Assembly: GCF_000484535.1 (NCBI RefSeq)
Contig: NC_022600.1
Coordinates: 310,001-374,000, forward strand
Source of the DNA: Gloeobacter kilaueensis JS1
GTDB lineage: Bacteria > Cyanobacteriota > Cyanobacteriia > Gloeobacterales > Gloeobacteraceae
Direction: 5' to 3'
Length of the DNA: 64,000 bases
Position numbers and translations under genes: made by a program. The notes under the pieces were generated by a model, which worked only from the letters and a program-made list of their open reading frames with translations, did not search any database and had not been told where the DNA came from. Every line of letters starts with the position of its first letter. The first letter of the stretch is position 1. This document shows, piece after piece, positions 17,624 to 26,104 of this stretch.

Positions 17624-18469
17624 ATGGAACTCGGATCTGTCACTCATAAGGAATTGTTCTGTCGCAGCATCATCGATACGCACAAGCAATACGATCCACT
17701 GGAGATGCCCTGGCCGGAACTGGACGAGCCGGCCCTTGAACTGGTGCGCAGCATTCCTTTTTGGGAGGAAGCACTCTACCGCGAAATTCAGGCGGGCCGC
17801 CTGGTGAGCGCCTATGCCGAGACTGTAGACGATCCGCTCGTGCGCGAGGCGATCGCCATGCAGGGCGTCGAGGAGACCCGCCACGCCCGCTTGATCGAGG
17901 GGCTGATGCGCACCTACGACATCAAAGTTCGCCTGCGCCCGGTCGAGCCACTGCCTGCCGACCTCGAAGACGCTTTTATGGCCCTCGGCTACGAGGAGTG
18001 CCTCGACTCGTTCTTTGCCTTCGGCATGTACCGTCTGGCCGCCGACGCCCATATCTTTCCTGAAAAGATCTTCGCTATCTTCAACCAGCTCATCGACGAA
18101 GAAACGCGCCACAACCTCTACTTCATCAACTGGGCTGCCTACCACCAGATTCGCACGGGCCAGGGAGCAGAAATCATCCGTTCGTTGCGCTCGCTCTGGT
18201 ACTACGGCCAGGCGCTGACCCGGCTGGTCAGCGGCTTTGCAAGCGGGACTGCCAATTCACCCGGATTTACCGCCCACGGCATCTCATCTTTTGCAATCGA
18301 CCTGACTCCCGAAAAATTCATCCGCACCTGCCTCCAGGAGCAGGAGCTGCGGATGACAGCCTTCGACAGGCGGCTGTTGCGCCCCCAGCTGATGCCGACT
18401 CTGGCCGGGCTCGCCTCTCAGCTTCTCTCACTGTGGCCCTCCCCCCAGCCCCACTCCAGATCGGCGTAG
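17624..18469 (+). CDS. Ferritin-like diiron-family protein
   Basis: This ~281-residue, mainly helical protein has two motifs spaced like diiron ligands: GVEETRHARL (residues ~82-91) and LIDEETRHNLYF (~157-168), each an ExxH within a helix. This supports the ferritin-like superfamily. Substrate and reaction cannot be assigned. ATG 17624 follows AGGAGGG by ~5 nt; the open frame extends 29 codons upstream without a better start. It lies 138 bp after nrdJ on the same strand, with no terminator visible, so read-through from nrdJ is possible. It is not the class I RNR small subunit by length or motif. Confidence 0.7.
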   Translation: MELGSVTHKELFCRSIIDTHKQYDPLEMPWPELDEPALELVRSIPFWEEALYREIQAGRLVSAYAETVDDPLVREAIAMQGVEETRHARLIEGLMRTYDIKVRLRPVEPLPADLEDAFMALGYEECLDSFFAFGMYRLAADAHIFPEKIFAIFNQLIDEETRHNLYFINWAAYHQIRTGQGAEIIRSLRSLWYYGQALTRLVSGFASGTANSPGFTAHGISSFAIDLTPEKFIRTCLQEQELRMTAFDRRLLRPQLMPTLAGLASQLLSLWPSPQPHSRSA

Positions 18470-18567
18470 AGGACCCCTGCAGCCCCACCGCAACCTTGTC
18501 TTAATCTTCCCTTCAACGAATCATTACCTTTAGCTATTACGCTAGCAGTAGTGTGCGAGGAGAAGAG

Positions 18568-19074
18568 ATGCTCCAAGCGATCGCGTTGGCCTGGTTGTTG
18601 CTGGTTATCGGTGATGGCGTTTCTACTTTCTGCTATCACGTTCCTGAACACGTCCTCGGTCGATTGCACGTCCAGGTCCACCACGCCCCGCGCAAAAACT
18701 TTCGCCACTACGCGGTGCTATCTGGAAAACCGGTGGTAATGCTCGACGGCATTCTCGGGGCATTGCCCTACCTGCTGGTGGCGGCAGTGTTCTGGCCGCT
18801 GAGCGGGCCGGGGGTGCTTCTGGGTCTGGCCTTCGGGCAATTTCACGTCTGGTGGCGGCATACGACGGCCCTGGGCTGGCAGACGCCCAGAGCAATTGCA
18901 AAGCTGTGCGGCTGGCTTGGGATCACCACACCCGAGCAGCACTGGCAGCACCACTGCAACAGCTATACGGCCTACGGCGACATCTTTACCTTCTTTGACG
19001 CTCCCGCTCGCCTCTGGCTGAGGCAACTGCGGCGCTGGCGGCTCAACCGACGGCGCTACTTTTTTGCTGGTTGA
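18568..19074 (+). CDS. Histidine-box membrane hydroxylase/desaturase-like protein
   Basis: This 168-residue membrane protein has two or three hydrophobic segments and clustered histidines: VQVHHAPRKNFRHY (~residues 33-46), FHVWWRHTT (~92-100) and EQHWQHHCNSY (~127-137). This pattern is that of the fatty-acid hydroxylase/sterol desaturase superfamily and resembles the TMEM189/CarF (Kua) plasmanylethanolamine desaturase type. GAGGAG precedes ATG 18568; an in-frame GTG at 18553 is less well placed. Its last 19 bp overlap the end of the convergent MFS gene. Substrate is unknown and the family assignment is by motif only. Confidence 0.6.
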   Translation: MLQAIALAWLLLVIGDGVSTFCYHVPEHVLGRLHVQVHHAPRKNFRHYAVLSGKPVVMLDGILGALPYLLVAAVFWPLSGPGVLLGLAFGQFHVWWRHTTALGWQTPRAIAKLCGWLGITTPEQHWQHHCNSYTAYGDIFTFFDAPARLWLRQLRRWRLNRRRYFFAG

Positions 19075-20357
19075 AGCGTATCCAGACCGCTGGGGTAAAA
19101 GGCAAAGGCTCCGGCAGCGGCCAGGGCCAGCATTCCTGCCACGGGCCCGACCAACTGGATGCCGAGGGGATGGGCCGGGGTATAGCCGAAGGTGGCCTGC
19201 AGCCAGCCGAACTGGGCTGCCGCCAGGCCGTAGCTCACCTTGATCAAAAAACCCTGCAGGCCAAAGAACAGAGCGGCCCGCCCCTGGCCGCTGGGCAGGC
19301 TGTCCTGCTCGGCCTGCTCGGCCACCAGCGGATTTTGAACGGCACTCAAGATGCCCAGGGGTAAACCGAGGGCGGCAAAGATGAGCGAGGCCCAGCCCGT
19401 GGGAGAAAGCCCGCCCACCGACTGGCCAATCGTCGCCAGCAGCGGCAATAGACAGGCAAACAGGACGAGCGCCACGAGCATGATCTGCCGTTTGCCCAGC
19501 TTCGGCGTGAGGACGCGGGCAGCGAGCACAGAGAGGAGCGTCGTCGCAAACAAGATGCCCAGATAGGTTGCTGCCGCCTCCTTCGGCTGGCCCAGTAGAA
19601 CGGTGACAAAGTACGTCGCTCCCGTGCGCACCATCGAAAAGCCCAGCCAGAAAACAAACAACATCGCCACCAGAGCCCGGAAGCCCCGGTTGCCCAGCAG
19701 GATCGTCCCCATTTCTTTTAAGGCCAGTCCCCCCGCTGCCACCGTCGGCAATTGCCGCACCGAAAGGGCACAGAGCACCATGACAGCGACTGCGCCACCG
19801 ACAAAGAACAGGGCCGTCACCGGCAGGCGGCCTCCCAGGTACTTGAGGGCGATGCCGGAGAGCACCTGACCCACCAGTACCGCCACCAGAATCAACAGCG
19901 CCTGGGTGTTGGTGAGGCTGACCTGCTTGCCGGGGCTCTCGGCCATAGTCGGGATGAGGCCCAGGTAGGGCACGATAAAGCACGCCTGGCCCACGGTCAT
20001 CAAAGGCAGCAGACCAAAAAGCCAGACGCCGATCCCCCCGCCTGTCTGAATAAATTCGGGAAGCCAGAATAAACCCATACCCACACCGCCGAAGACAATC
20101 GCCCCGAGCGCCAGAAAAAGCCAGGGCCGCCCTGATCGCGCTGCCCAAAAACCGACCAGCGGATTGGCCACCGCCTCCAATACCCGTGCGGCCAAAAAGG
20201 CATTGCCAAAACTCTGGGGATCGACGAGCCCCGCGCCCCGCTCCACCGGCGGCACGAAGAAGATTGTCAGCCACGTCTGCAAAAAAGCGTCGGCCACCGT
20301 GTAGCCGAAGACCCCCAGCAGGTAGGGCCAGATCGATAAACGCACCGGAGCGCTCAT
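19056..20357 (-). CDS. MFS transporter
   Basis: This ~433-residue inner-membrane protein has about 12 transmembrane helices and the overall character of the MFS_2/GPH (glycoside-pentoside-hexuronide:cation symporter) type, with FWAARSGRPWLFLALGAIVF near residue 70. A loop of small and basic residues joins the two halves. The open frame continues to a GTG at 20381; ATG 20357 (MSAPVRLSIWPYLLG) places the first helix normally. Substrate is unknown. It ends inside the tail of the convergent histidine-box gene. Confidence 0.82.
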   Translation of the reverse strand: MSAPVRLSIWPYLLGVFGYTVADAFLQTWLTIFFVPPVERGAGLVDPQSFGNAFLAARVLEAVANPLVGFWAARSGRPWLFLALGAIVFGGVGMGLFWLPEFIQTGGGIGVWLFGLLPLMTVGQACFIVPYLGLIPTMAESPGKQVSLTNTQALLILVAVLVGQVLSGIALKYLGGRLPVTALFFVGGAVAVMVLCALSVRQLPTVAAGGLALKEMGTILLGNRGFRALVAMLFVFWLGFSMVRTGATYFVTVLLGQPKEAAATYLGILFATTLLSVLAARVLTPKLGKRQIMLVALVLFACLLPLLATIGQSVGGLSPTGWASLIFAALGLPLGILSAVQNPLVAEQAEQDSLPSGQGRAALFFGLQGFLIKVSYGLAAAQFGWLQATFGYTPAHPLGIQLVGPVAGMLALAAAGAFAFYPSGLDTLQPAKK

Positions 20358-20511
20358 GCTCTCAGAATGCCCCGATTTCACCTCGATCGCAGTCGGGAAG
20401 ACGACAACGATATATAAAGTATGTCTTATTCTCAGCCGTTCTGCAAAATTTTCCTCAACAGCATCTAAACATTATTAAAGTTCACAAAAAATTTGCTCAC
20501 GCTGCGTCCGA

Positions 20512-20829
20512 TTAACCCTTGCGGTAGATGGCGCACAGGCGATTCGGTTTGCTGATCTGCGCCTTGAATAGAAAGTTTGCCGGAACGTTGATCACGACGT
20601 ACTCGCTGGACTTGTAGTAGGGCTCGAACTCGCGGGCCATGCCGTAGGGTGTCTGGGGGCTGTAGGGCACCGGCTGAAAAAGTAACTCCGTAAACTGCAC
20701 CGCCGGTAAGCCGGTCGCAGCACAGATCTGAGCAGAGAAAGCCTCACCTGTGAGCAGGGCAAAGAGGGTCTCTTTTGCTTCCGGCTCCAGGACAAAGGCT
20801 CCGTCAAAGTGCATCGGACGCAGGTTCAT
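20512..20829 (-). CDS. Conserved-looking hypothetical protein
   Basis: This 105-residue soluble protein has no signal peptide and no motif I recognise. It has a plausible ATG at 20829 and a compact mixed composition (LLFQPVPYSPQTPYGMARE). It is divergent from mntH, with ~120 bp between the two starts, so the promoters share that gap. An AT-rich stretch (20382-20511) follows its stop. Codon composition resembles the neighbours. Its existence is moderately supported; function unknown. Confidence 0.55.
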   Translation of the reverse strand: MNLRPMHFDGAFVLEPEAKETLFALLTGEAFSAQICAATGLPAVQFTELLFQPVPYSPQTPYGMAREFEPYYKSSEYVVINVPANFLFKAQISKPNRLCAIYRKG

Positions 20830-20950
20830 GGGCTTATTCTCAGCGCACTGTTATCTTGCCACGGGTCTGAGGAGCAGACCAGATCTGCCGTTTCGTTGTA
20901 CCGCCCAATCTGGCAATGCCGTTAGCCTGGAGGGACGTAGGGTTTGTGCG

Positions 20951-22282
20951 ATGGGCCGCTGGCAACTGCCTAAAATTCCAACTGCGCCTTTTTGTCCCTC
21001 CGAGATCGAGGGGACGGTTTCTGTGCCGGAAGGGGCGAATACCTGGCAGCGCTTTTTGGCCTTTCTGGGGCCGGGCTATCTGGTGGCGGTGGGCTACATG
21101 GACCCCGGCAACTGGGCCACCGACATTGCCGCCGGATCGCAGTTCGGCTATGGGCTATTGTCGGTAATCTTGATTTCAAACTTTATTGCGGTGCTGCTCC
21201 AGACCCTCAGCGTCCGCCTGGGACTGGCCACCGGCCTCGATCTGGCCCAGATGTGCCGGGCCCAGTTTCCGGCCCGCCTCAACTTTGTGCTCTGGGTCTT
21301 CGCTGAGATCGCGATTGTCGCTACGGACCTGGCGGAGTTGCTGGGAAGCGCCCTTGCGCTCAAATTGCTCTTTGGCCTGCCGCTTGCCTGGGGAGTCTGC
21401 CTTACTGCCCTCGATATCGTCGTCGTTCTCGCTCTGCAGAGCCGGGGATTTCGCTGGCTGGAGGCGATGATTATCGGCCTCATCGCCACGATTGGCCTGT
21501 GCTTTATTGCTGAGATCGTCCTTGCAAAGCCGGACTGGGGAGCGGTGGCGGCGGGTTATCTTCCCCAACTCAGCATCGTCGAAAATCCCGGCAAGCTCTA
21601 CCTCGCCATCGGTATCCTGGGGGCGACGGTGATGCCCCACAACCTCTACCTGCACTCCGCCATCGTCCAGACCCGTGCCTGGGACAAGGACAAGCGCGAG
21701 GCGGTGCGCTTTGCGACGGTCGATTCTACCATCGCCCTCTTCGCTGCCCTGCTCGTCAACTCGGCGATCTTGATCGTGGCGGCGGCCAGCTTTCACTTTC
21801 GGGGCTACCAGCAGGTGGCCGAAATTCAAGATGCCTATCGCCTCCTGGCACCGCTACTGGGCACCGGGGCAGCGAGCTTTTTGTTTGGCCTTGCCCTGCT
21901 CGCCTCTGGCCAGAGTTCGACTTTTACCGGTACCCTCGCAGGCCAGATCGTCATGGAAGGATTTCTCGATCTGCGCATTCCCTGCTGGCTGCGGCGGCTG
22001 TTGACCCGTGCCCTCGCGATCATTCCCGGCCTGTGCGGCATCTTGATCTTTGGCGAGGGCAGCATCGGCAAGATGCTCGTGCTCAGCCAGGTGATCTTGA
22101 GCCTGCAGTTGCCCTTCGCTGTCTTTCCGCTGTTGCTTTTTACGGCGAACCCGGCTTTGATGGGCCGCTTCACCAGCCCCGCCTGGATACAGGCGTTCGC
22201 CTGGATGGCCGGATTCGCCATCGCCGGGCTGAACGCCTGGCTTTTGATCCAGATTCTGTTTGTCTCGAATCCGGCTGTCTAG
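20951..22282 (+). CDS. mntH: NRAMP-family divalent metal transporter
   Basis: This ~443-residue proton-coupled Mn2+/Fe2+ importer of the inner membrane carries the metal-binding DPGN in GYMDPGNWATDIAAG (~residues 38-52) and the MPHNLYLHSA motif of helix 6, with 11 or so transmembrane helices. The frame is open from 20750, but ATG 20951 (MGRWQLPKIP) is the sensible start: a GGAGGG lies ~15 nt upstream and NRAMP proteins begin close to this point. Specificity for Mn is inferred from the family's bacterial members. Confidence 0.92.
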   Translation: MGRWQLPKIPTAPFCPSEIEGTVSVPEGANTWQRFLAFLGPGYLVAVGYMDPGNWATDIAAGSQFGYGLLSVILISNFIAVLLQTLSVRLGLATGLDLAQMCRAQFPARLNFVLWVFAEIAIVATDLAELLGSALALKLLFGLPLAWGVCLTALDIVVVLALQSRGFRWLEAMIIGLIATIGLCFIAEIVLAKPDWGAVAAGYLPQLSIVENPGKLYLAIGILGATVMPHNLYLHSAIVQTRAWDKDKREAVRFATVDSTIALFAALLVNSAILIVAAASFHFRGYQQVAEIQDAYRLLAPLLGTGAASFLFGLALLASGQSSTFTGTLAGQIVMEGFLDLRIPCWLRRLLTRALAIIPGLCGILIFGEGSIGKMLVLSQVILSLQLPFAVFPLLLFTANPALMGRFTSPAWIQAFAWMAGFAIAGLNAWLLIQILFVSNPAV

Positions 22283-22725
22283 GAAATCCCCTGATCCTTG
22301 CCCTGACCCAACCGAAATCAGGCGCAACGACCGGCTGAAGTTGGTGAGTTTGGCCACCCCTTGCCCTGGGACGAAGGGGCAAAGGGAGGGAGCGGACGAT
22401 GATTTATCGGTTTCTGAGACTGCCTGGTTCTTATAGAATCCGACTTTTTGGAAAATCCGAAGTTGGCAGATGAAGACTGTTTGCTCTGGACCAGGGTTTT
22501 AAAAGATTCATCAGCCTGGACAGTGGTTGAGAACGTATGGCAAAAACTTTATCTATGCCTCAAATTCTGGAGCTGTTTCTACCGGAATGCGTACTACCAA
22601 ATACTGAGGCGGCAGCAGTCCTGGCGGACAGAGAATTATCTCACACTATCGACGGATGTAAGCGCAACAACTTCTCGTGAAGCTGGAAAGAGAACGAATT
22701 TTGCTCCCAAAGCCAGGAGGTTCTT
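22283..22725. other. 443-bp intergenic region with a weak hairpin and a doubtful small frame
   Basis: After mntH, 22358-22384 holds CCCTTGCCC facing GGGCAAAGGG, a hairpin without a T-run, so a weak terminator at best. From 22537 an ATG opens a 47-residue frame (MAKTLSMPQILELFLPECVL...) closed at 22680. It has no ribosome site I trust and no family resemblance. The promoter of the SRPBCC-rhodanese gene must lie in the AT-richer part near 22430-22700. Confidence 0.4.
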
Positions 22726-23976
22726 ATGGCAATCGGTACAAGCGATACCGTTGCAGCCCATGGCAATCATCGAGTCAGTATCGAGATTGCCGCGCCTCCA
22801 GAGCTTGCCTACGCACTCTGGACGCAGTTTGAAAAATTCCCCCGCTATTTCCGTCATATAGAGGCGGTAAGAGTGGATCCGAGCAACCGTCTGCTCCAGC
22901 AGTGGACCGGCAAGTTTCTTGGCACCAGCCAGACCTGGAACGCCGAAATTACCAACCTCACCCCCAACCGGATCATTGCCTGGCGCTCGGTAGACGGTTT
23001 CGAGAACAGCGGCTCGCTCACCTTCGAGCGCAACGAGGCGACCGAGCCCGCCGGTGAGGGCACGACGACGCTGACCCTCCAGATTGGCTACAACCCGCCC
23101 CTGGGCTTTCTAGGCGATGTGGCGGAGGCCGTCTGGTACAAGCAGCGCTTCGATGAAGCACTAGAAGAAGACCTTTCGCGCTTCAAAGATCTCTGCGAGG
23201 CACTTTATGCGCGCATCCTCGCCAGACGCGGCGAGGGCGACTCGCTCGACGCGGCGATGCAGGCGACGTTGATCGACGAAGGCATCCCCGAGCAGGCTTT
23301 GCCCAGCAAGATCGAGCGGGGCGAGTACGAGATGAACCACATTCCGTATCCGGGGGTGATCACGACGACCGAGCTCGGCAACCGGCTTGCCTGGGGCGAA
23401 GTCGCCTTTACGATCCTCGATGTGCGGCCCCTCGAGTACTACCAACAGGCCCACATCCAGGGCGCTTCCGCTGCGCCGCTGGAGTCGCTCGAAGAGCGCA
23501 TCCAGCAGATTACAGCCCCCGAAACTTCCGGCTGGGACCGCCAGATCATCGTCTACTCCAATCGCGGCGACGGCTTGAGCGCTCTGGCCGCCGAGCGGTT
23601 GCGTGCCATCGGCTACAGCCGCGTCTTCGACTACGTAGACGGTTTTGAAGCCTGGCGCTCCACCCACGGACCGATCGAGACCCAGACCACCGGCCAGATC
23701 CCGAGCAAGGGCCTGCCGGAGCGCTCGGACTATCTGGAGCGCGTCACCGCCGCTCCGAGTGTCAACGACAACCCGATTGTCGGTGGCAGCGAGAGTGAGA
23801 TGAGTCAGGAGAAGGTCTCGCCCAAATTTGCCGGGGGCGTGCCGGGGGCGCGCATCGCCGAGCAGCCTGCCAAGAGCGAGGAGCAGGTCCTGCGCGAGGC
23901 GGCCATGCATGAGCGGACGAGCGAAGAACTCGACCCGCGCGAGGACGAAGCAGCTGGCCATCGCCAGCAGAGCTGA
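22726..23976 (+). CDS. SRPBCC-domain and rhodanese-like fusion protein
   Basis: This 416-residue protein joins an N-terminal SRPBCC (polyketide cyclase/START-like) fold, residues ~15-165 (ELAYALWTQFEKFPRYFRHI), to a rhodanese-like domain, ~205-320 (FTILDVRPLEYYQQAHIQGA). In the loop where rhodaneses hold their catalytic cysteine (usually CxxGxR), the sequence reads VYSNRGDG with Ser278, so sulfur transfer is unlikely and the domain may only bind. The last ~80 residues are acidic and charged with low complexity. AGGAGG lies ~7 nt before the ATG. A strong terminator follows. Function unknown. Confidence 0.75.
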   Translation: MAIGTSDTVAAHGNHRVSIEIAAPPELAYALWTQFEKFPRYFRHIEAVRVDPSNRLLQQWTGKFLGTSQTWNAEITNLTPNRIIAWRSVDGFENSGSLTFERNEATEPAGEGTTTLTLQIGYNPPLGFLGDVAEAVWYKQRFDEALEEDLSRFKDLCEALYARILARRGEGDSLDAAMQATLIDEGIPEQALPSKIERGEYEMNHIPYPGVITTTELGNRLAWGEVAFTILDVRPLEYYQQAHIQGASAAPLESLEERIQQITAPETSGWDRQIIVYSNRGDGLSALAAERLRAIGYSRVFDYVDGFEAWRSTHGPIETQTTGQIPSKGLPERSDYLERVTAAPSVNDNPIVGGSESEMSQEKVSPKFAGGVPGARIAEQPAKSEEQVLREAAMHERTSEELDPREDEAAGHRQQS

Positions 23977-23991
23977 CCGCCTCTGGAGCTG

Positions 23992-24027
23992 CCGCCCGGA
24001 GGACAGGTCAATCTTCCGGGCGGTTTT
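23992..24027 (+). terminator. Rho-independent terminator after the SRPBCC-rhodanese gene
   Basis: CCGCCCGGA, a 14-nt loop, TCCGGGCGG and then TTTT form a 9-bp perfect stem. It sits 16 bp past the stop and just before the convergent Nudix gene end at 24029. The T-run is on the plus-strand side only. Confidence 0.88.
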
Positions 24028-24028
24028 G

Positions 24029-24514
24029 CTACTCCAGTCCTGCCGCCATCAGGCATTTAATCACGTAGGGGTGCAGTCCCTCTGGGATCGCCTGCACCCA
24101 CCGATATTCCAGGTGAAAGCCGTCCAGCACCGGCACCGCGTTCGCCTCCACCGGATAGAGAAAAAAGCAGCTATTGATGCTGTGGATCGCAATCCCAGAA
24201 GGACCATCCGGGAAGATGGTCTCGGCTGTGTGGATGATGGGTCCGACGTGGCAATCGATGCCGACTTCTTCGAGCGCCTTGCGCCGGGCGGCGTCCTTCA
24301 TCATCTCGTCCTTGAGCACCCGTCCGCCGGGTACCCACCACTGGCCCATCGCTGGGGGCACCTTGCGCCTGACGAGCAGGACCGCGCCCTGGGCGACGAT
24401 CGCCACGTCCACGCAGGCGATGGGCAGGTTGGACAGGATCTGATCGTAGAGCGGCTGGGGAATATAGGGCCGTTCGGTTTTAGCAGGCGCGGCCTTCGGT
24501 GGAATACGCTTCAT
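24029..24514 (-). CDS. Nudix hydrolase, GDP-mannose mannosyl hydrolase-like
   Basis: This ~161-residue enzyme shows a Nudix box PGGRVLKDEMMKDAARRKAL followed by EEVGI. The first Glu of REUxEE is Lys here, a deviation also seen in the GDP-mannose mannosyl hydrolase (Gmm) subgroup, and the preceding GQWWVPGGRVLKDE matches Gmm sequences. It would hydrolyse GDP-mannose to GDP plus mannose, competing with gmd for substrate. ATG 24514 (MKRIPPKAAP) is preferred over 24544. It is divergent from the second Nudix gene. Substrate is inferred. Confidence 0.72.
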   Translation of the reverse strand: MKRIPPKAAPAKTERPYIPQPLYDQILSNLPIACVDVAIVAQGAVLLVRRKVPPAMGQWWVPGGRVLKDEMMKDAARRKALEEVGIDCHVGPIIHTAETIFPDGPSGIAIHSINSCFFLYPVEANAVPVLDGFHLEYRWVQAIPEGLHPYVIKCLMAAGLE

Positions 24515-24676
24515 AGATAGACAAAACACTGCTGGACAGGCCATTGTCGCGGCAATCGCCTCTTCCCGTCAAGGGAGCCACGGCAGTAAAGATTTTTCTT
24601 GCTATACTGAGCGCATTGCGCATGCACTGTTGGCTAGCAGCGCGAGGAGTGCTAATCTCATTCCCGCGCTGTTTTC

Positions 24677-25234
24677 ATGGGCATGGCGATGGAGTCGGAA
24701 ATGCAAAGTTTGTGGCGGACCCTCGAGCGCCGGACGCTGGCGGCCAACCCTTACTGGAGCTACTGCTGCGATCGCTACCTGGCTCCAAATGGCGAGGCGA
24801 GCGACTATTACTACGTCCATACGCCGGGTTCGGTCCTCGCTGTGCCGCTCTTCGACGCGCAGACGGTGCTGATGGTGCGCCAGTACCGCTATTTGAACGG
24901 GCGCACCAGTCTCGAATTTCCGGGAGGCGGCTGTAAGGCGGGGCGCACACCGCTCGCCTGTGCTCAAGACGAATTGCAGGAGGAAACCGGCTATCGGGCC
25001 GCTCACTGGCAGGAACTGGGCGGCTTCAACCCCTGCAAGGGGCTCACCGACGAGTGGTGCTCGGTGTACCTGTGCCGGGATTTGCACGCTGCTCCCCTCG
25101 CCAATAGCGATCCTTTCGAGATCACTGCTGCTGAGGTGGTGACGATGGCGAGCATTCCCGAGCGCATTCGCGGCGGGGATATCTGGTGCGGGATGACGAT
25201 CGCCGCCTGGTACCTGGCGGGTGCTAGTCTTTGA
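24677..25234 (+). CDS. Nudix hydrolase, ADP-ribose pyrophosphatase-like
   Basis: This 185-residue protein has the fold order of ADP-ribose pyrophosphatases: VPLFDAQTVLMVRQYRYL precedes the Nudix region (FPGGGCKAGRTPLACAQDEL then QEETGY). Two positions differ from the consensus GX5EX7REUXEEXGU: the first Glu is Arg, and the Arg of REUxEE is Asp. Later EExG residues are kept, so metal binding may be altered. The last 11 bp overlap the convergent secreted-protein gene. Alternative starts exist near ATG 24683 and 24689. Confidence 0.78.
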   Translation: MGMAMESEMQSLWRTLERRTLAANPYWSYCCDRYLAPNGEASDYYYVHTPGSVLAVPLFDAQTVLMVRQYRYLNGRTSLEFPGGGCKAGRTPLACAQDELQEETGYRAAHWQELGGFNPCKGLTDEWCSVYLCRDLHAAPLANSDPFEITAAEVVTMASIPERIRGGDIWCGMTIAAWYLAGASL

Positions 25235-25718
25235 AGGCGGCGAGGAGCCGGGCGGCCACCGGGTCGAAGAATGCTGCTTGTTCGCGGGGGTACTGCAAAA
25301 AAAGATTTTTGAAGACGCCGTCTTTATAAATCATCTTGCGATGAAAGCACCAATGGCCCTCGAAACCGGAGACGACGAAGGCATTGTCCTTGAGTTCTTT
25401 GGCGGTGACGACCCGGTGGGAAGCGGTGTCGCTGCGGCCCGCCTCGCGGTACTCGATTTTGAGCGTCGTATCGAGCATGGCGCTCGTAAAGCCCCAGACG
25501 CGCAACTCCGCTTGACCGTCGCGAGTCACAAAGCGTTGGCCAGTGCCATTTTCTGCCTCGCCCAGAGGCACGAACAACCCTCCTGGGTAGCTTAGACAGA
25601 AACCAAAACGGCTGTTGCAGTAGGTTTCGGTCCGCTGAGTACCCGGCGATGCCACTTGGGCCGAGACGGCGGCAGCACAGACGAGAAGTGGTGCCAGAAA
25701 CACCGAAAACTTTCTCAC
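25224..25718 (-). CDS. Small secreted protein of unknown function
   Basis: This ~164-residue protein begins with a signal peptide-like VRKFSVFLAPLLVCAAAVSA from GTG 25718. The mature part has paired cysteines (TYCNSRFGFCLSYP) and a beta-rich appearance with a GRSDTASHRVVTAKEL segment. Such a start-proximal RFGFCLSYP block recurs in small cyanobacterial secreted proteins, but I know of no assigned function. The frame stays open to 26024, which would overlap the IS110 leader; the signal peptide favours the short form. An ATG at ~25778 is also in frame. Confidence 0.55.
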   Translation of the reverse strand: MRKFSVFLAPLLVCAAAVSAQVASPGTQRTETYCNSRFGFCLSYPGGLFVPLGEAENGTGQRFVTRDGQAELRVWGFTSAMLDTTLKIEYREAGRSDTASHRVVTAKELKDNAFVVSGFEGHWCFHRKMIYKDGVFKNLFLQYPREQAAFFDPVAARLLAAFKD

Positions 25719-26104
25719 AAGCGATCTACAGGCAGGATCGTCGTCTATTGTTAGCACAGCGGCGGGTGGGCTCTGCATCTGGATAGACAGCAGCGATAGG
25801 AGCGGCAGCACTGCGTCCCTTGCAGCAGAAGAAAAACAAGACGAGCCTGCCACTGACTCCACCCATCCCCCCCGCAGCCCAGTTACAGTGAACCCCCCCT
25901 CGTATATTGCTATTGGTTCCAAGGTAGCGGTGAGGACTGTGCCCCCCCTTGCGGCTTTGACCGCGTGGAAGAGATTGTCCCCCGCTATCAAGGACCGGCA
26001 AAGCTGAACCGTATCGAGTGGCACTGACCACGTATCACGAGGCTAGACTTTTGCCGTCCTGCGGAACTTGCCTACCTCCTCTGAAGCTTCAACTGGAGAC
26101 ACTC
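25719..26104 (+). ncRNA. Candidate bridge-RNA-bearing leader of the IS110 element
   Basis: The 386 bp before the transposase ATG hold several stems. GGTAGCGG (25923-25930) can pair with CCGCTATC (25982-25989, one G-U). Inside it GCGG-CTTTGA-CCGC (25951-25964) forms a hairpin. GTGG-CACTGA-CCAC (26018-26031) forms another, flanked by a repeated CGTATC (26010, 26031). IS110-group elements encode a recombination guide ('bridge') RNA in the non-coding end next to the recombinase. The position and structure fit, but loops and element ends are not defined. A competing view, a protein relic at 25857-26027, is given in the findings. Confidence 0.35.

Noticed and set aside
22537-22680. 47-codon small frame before the SRPBCC-rhodanese gene
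   Set aside because: No clear ribosome site, no family resemblance and no conservation can be tested here.
26018-26104. Longer N-terminus for the IS110 transposase
   Set aside because: The 29 extra codons do not match the family, and the frame overlaps the structured leader.
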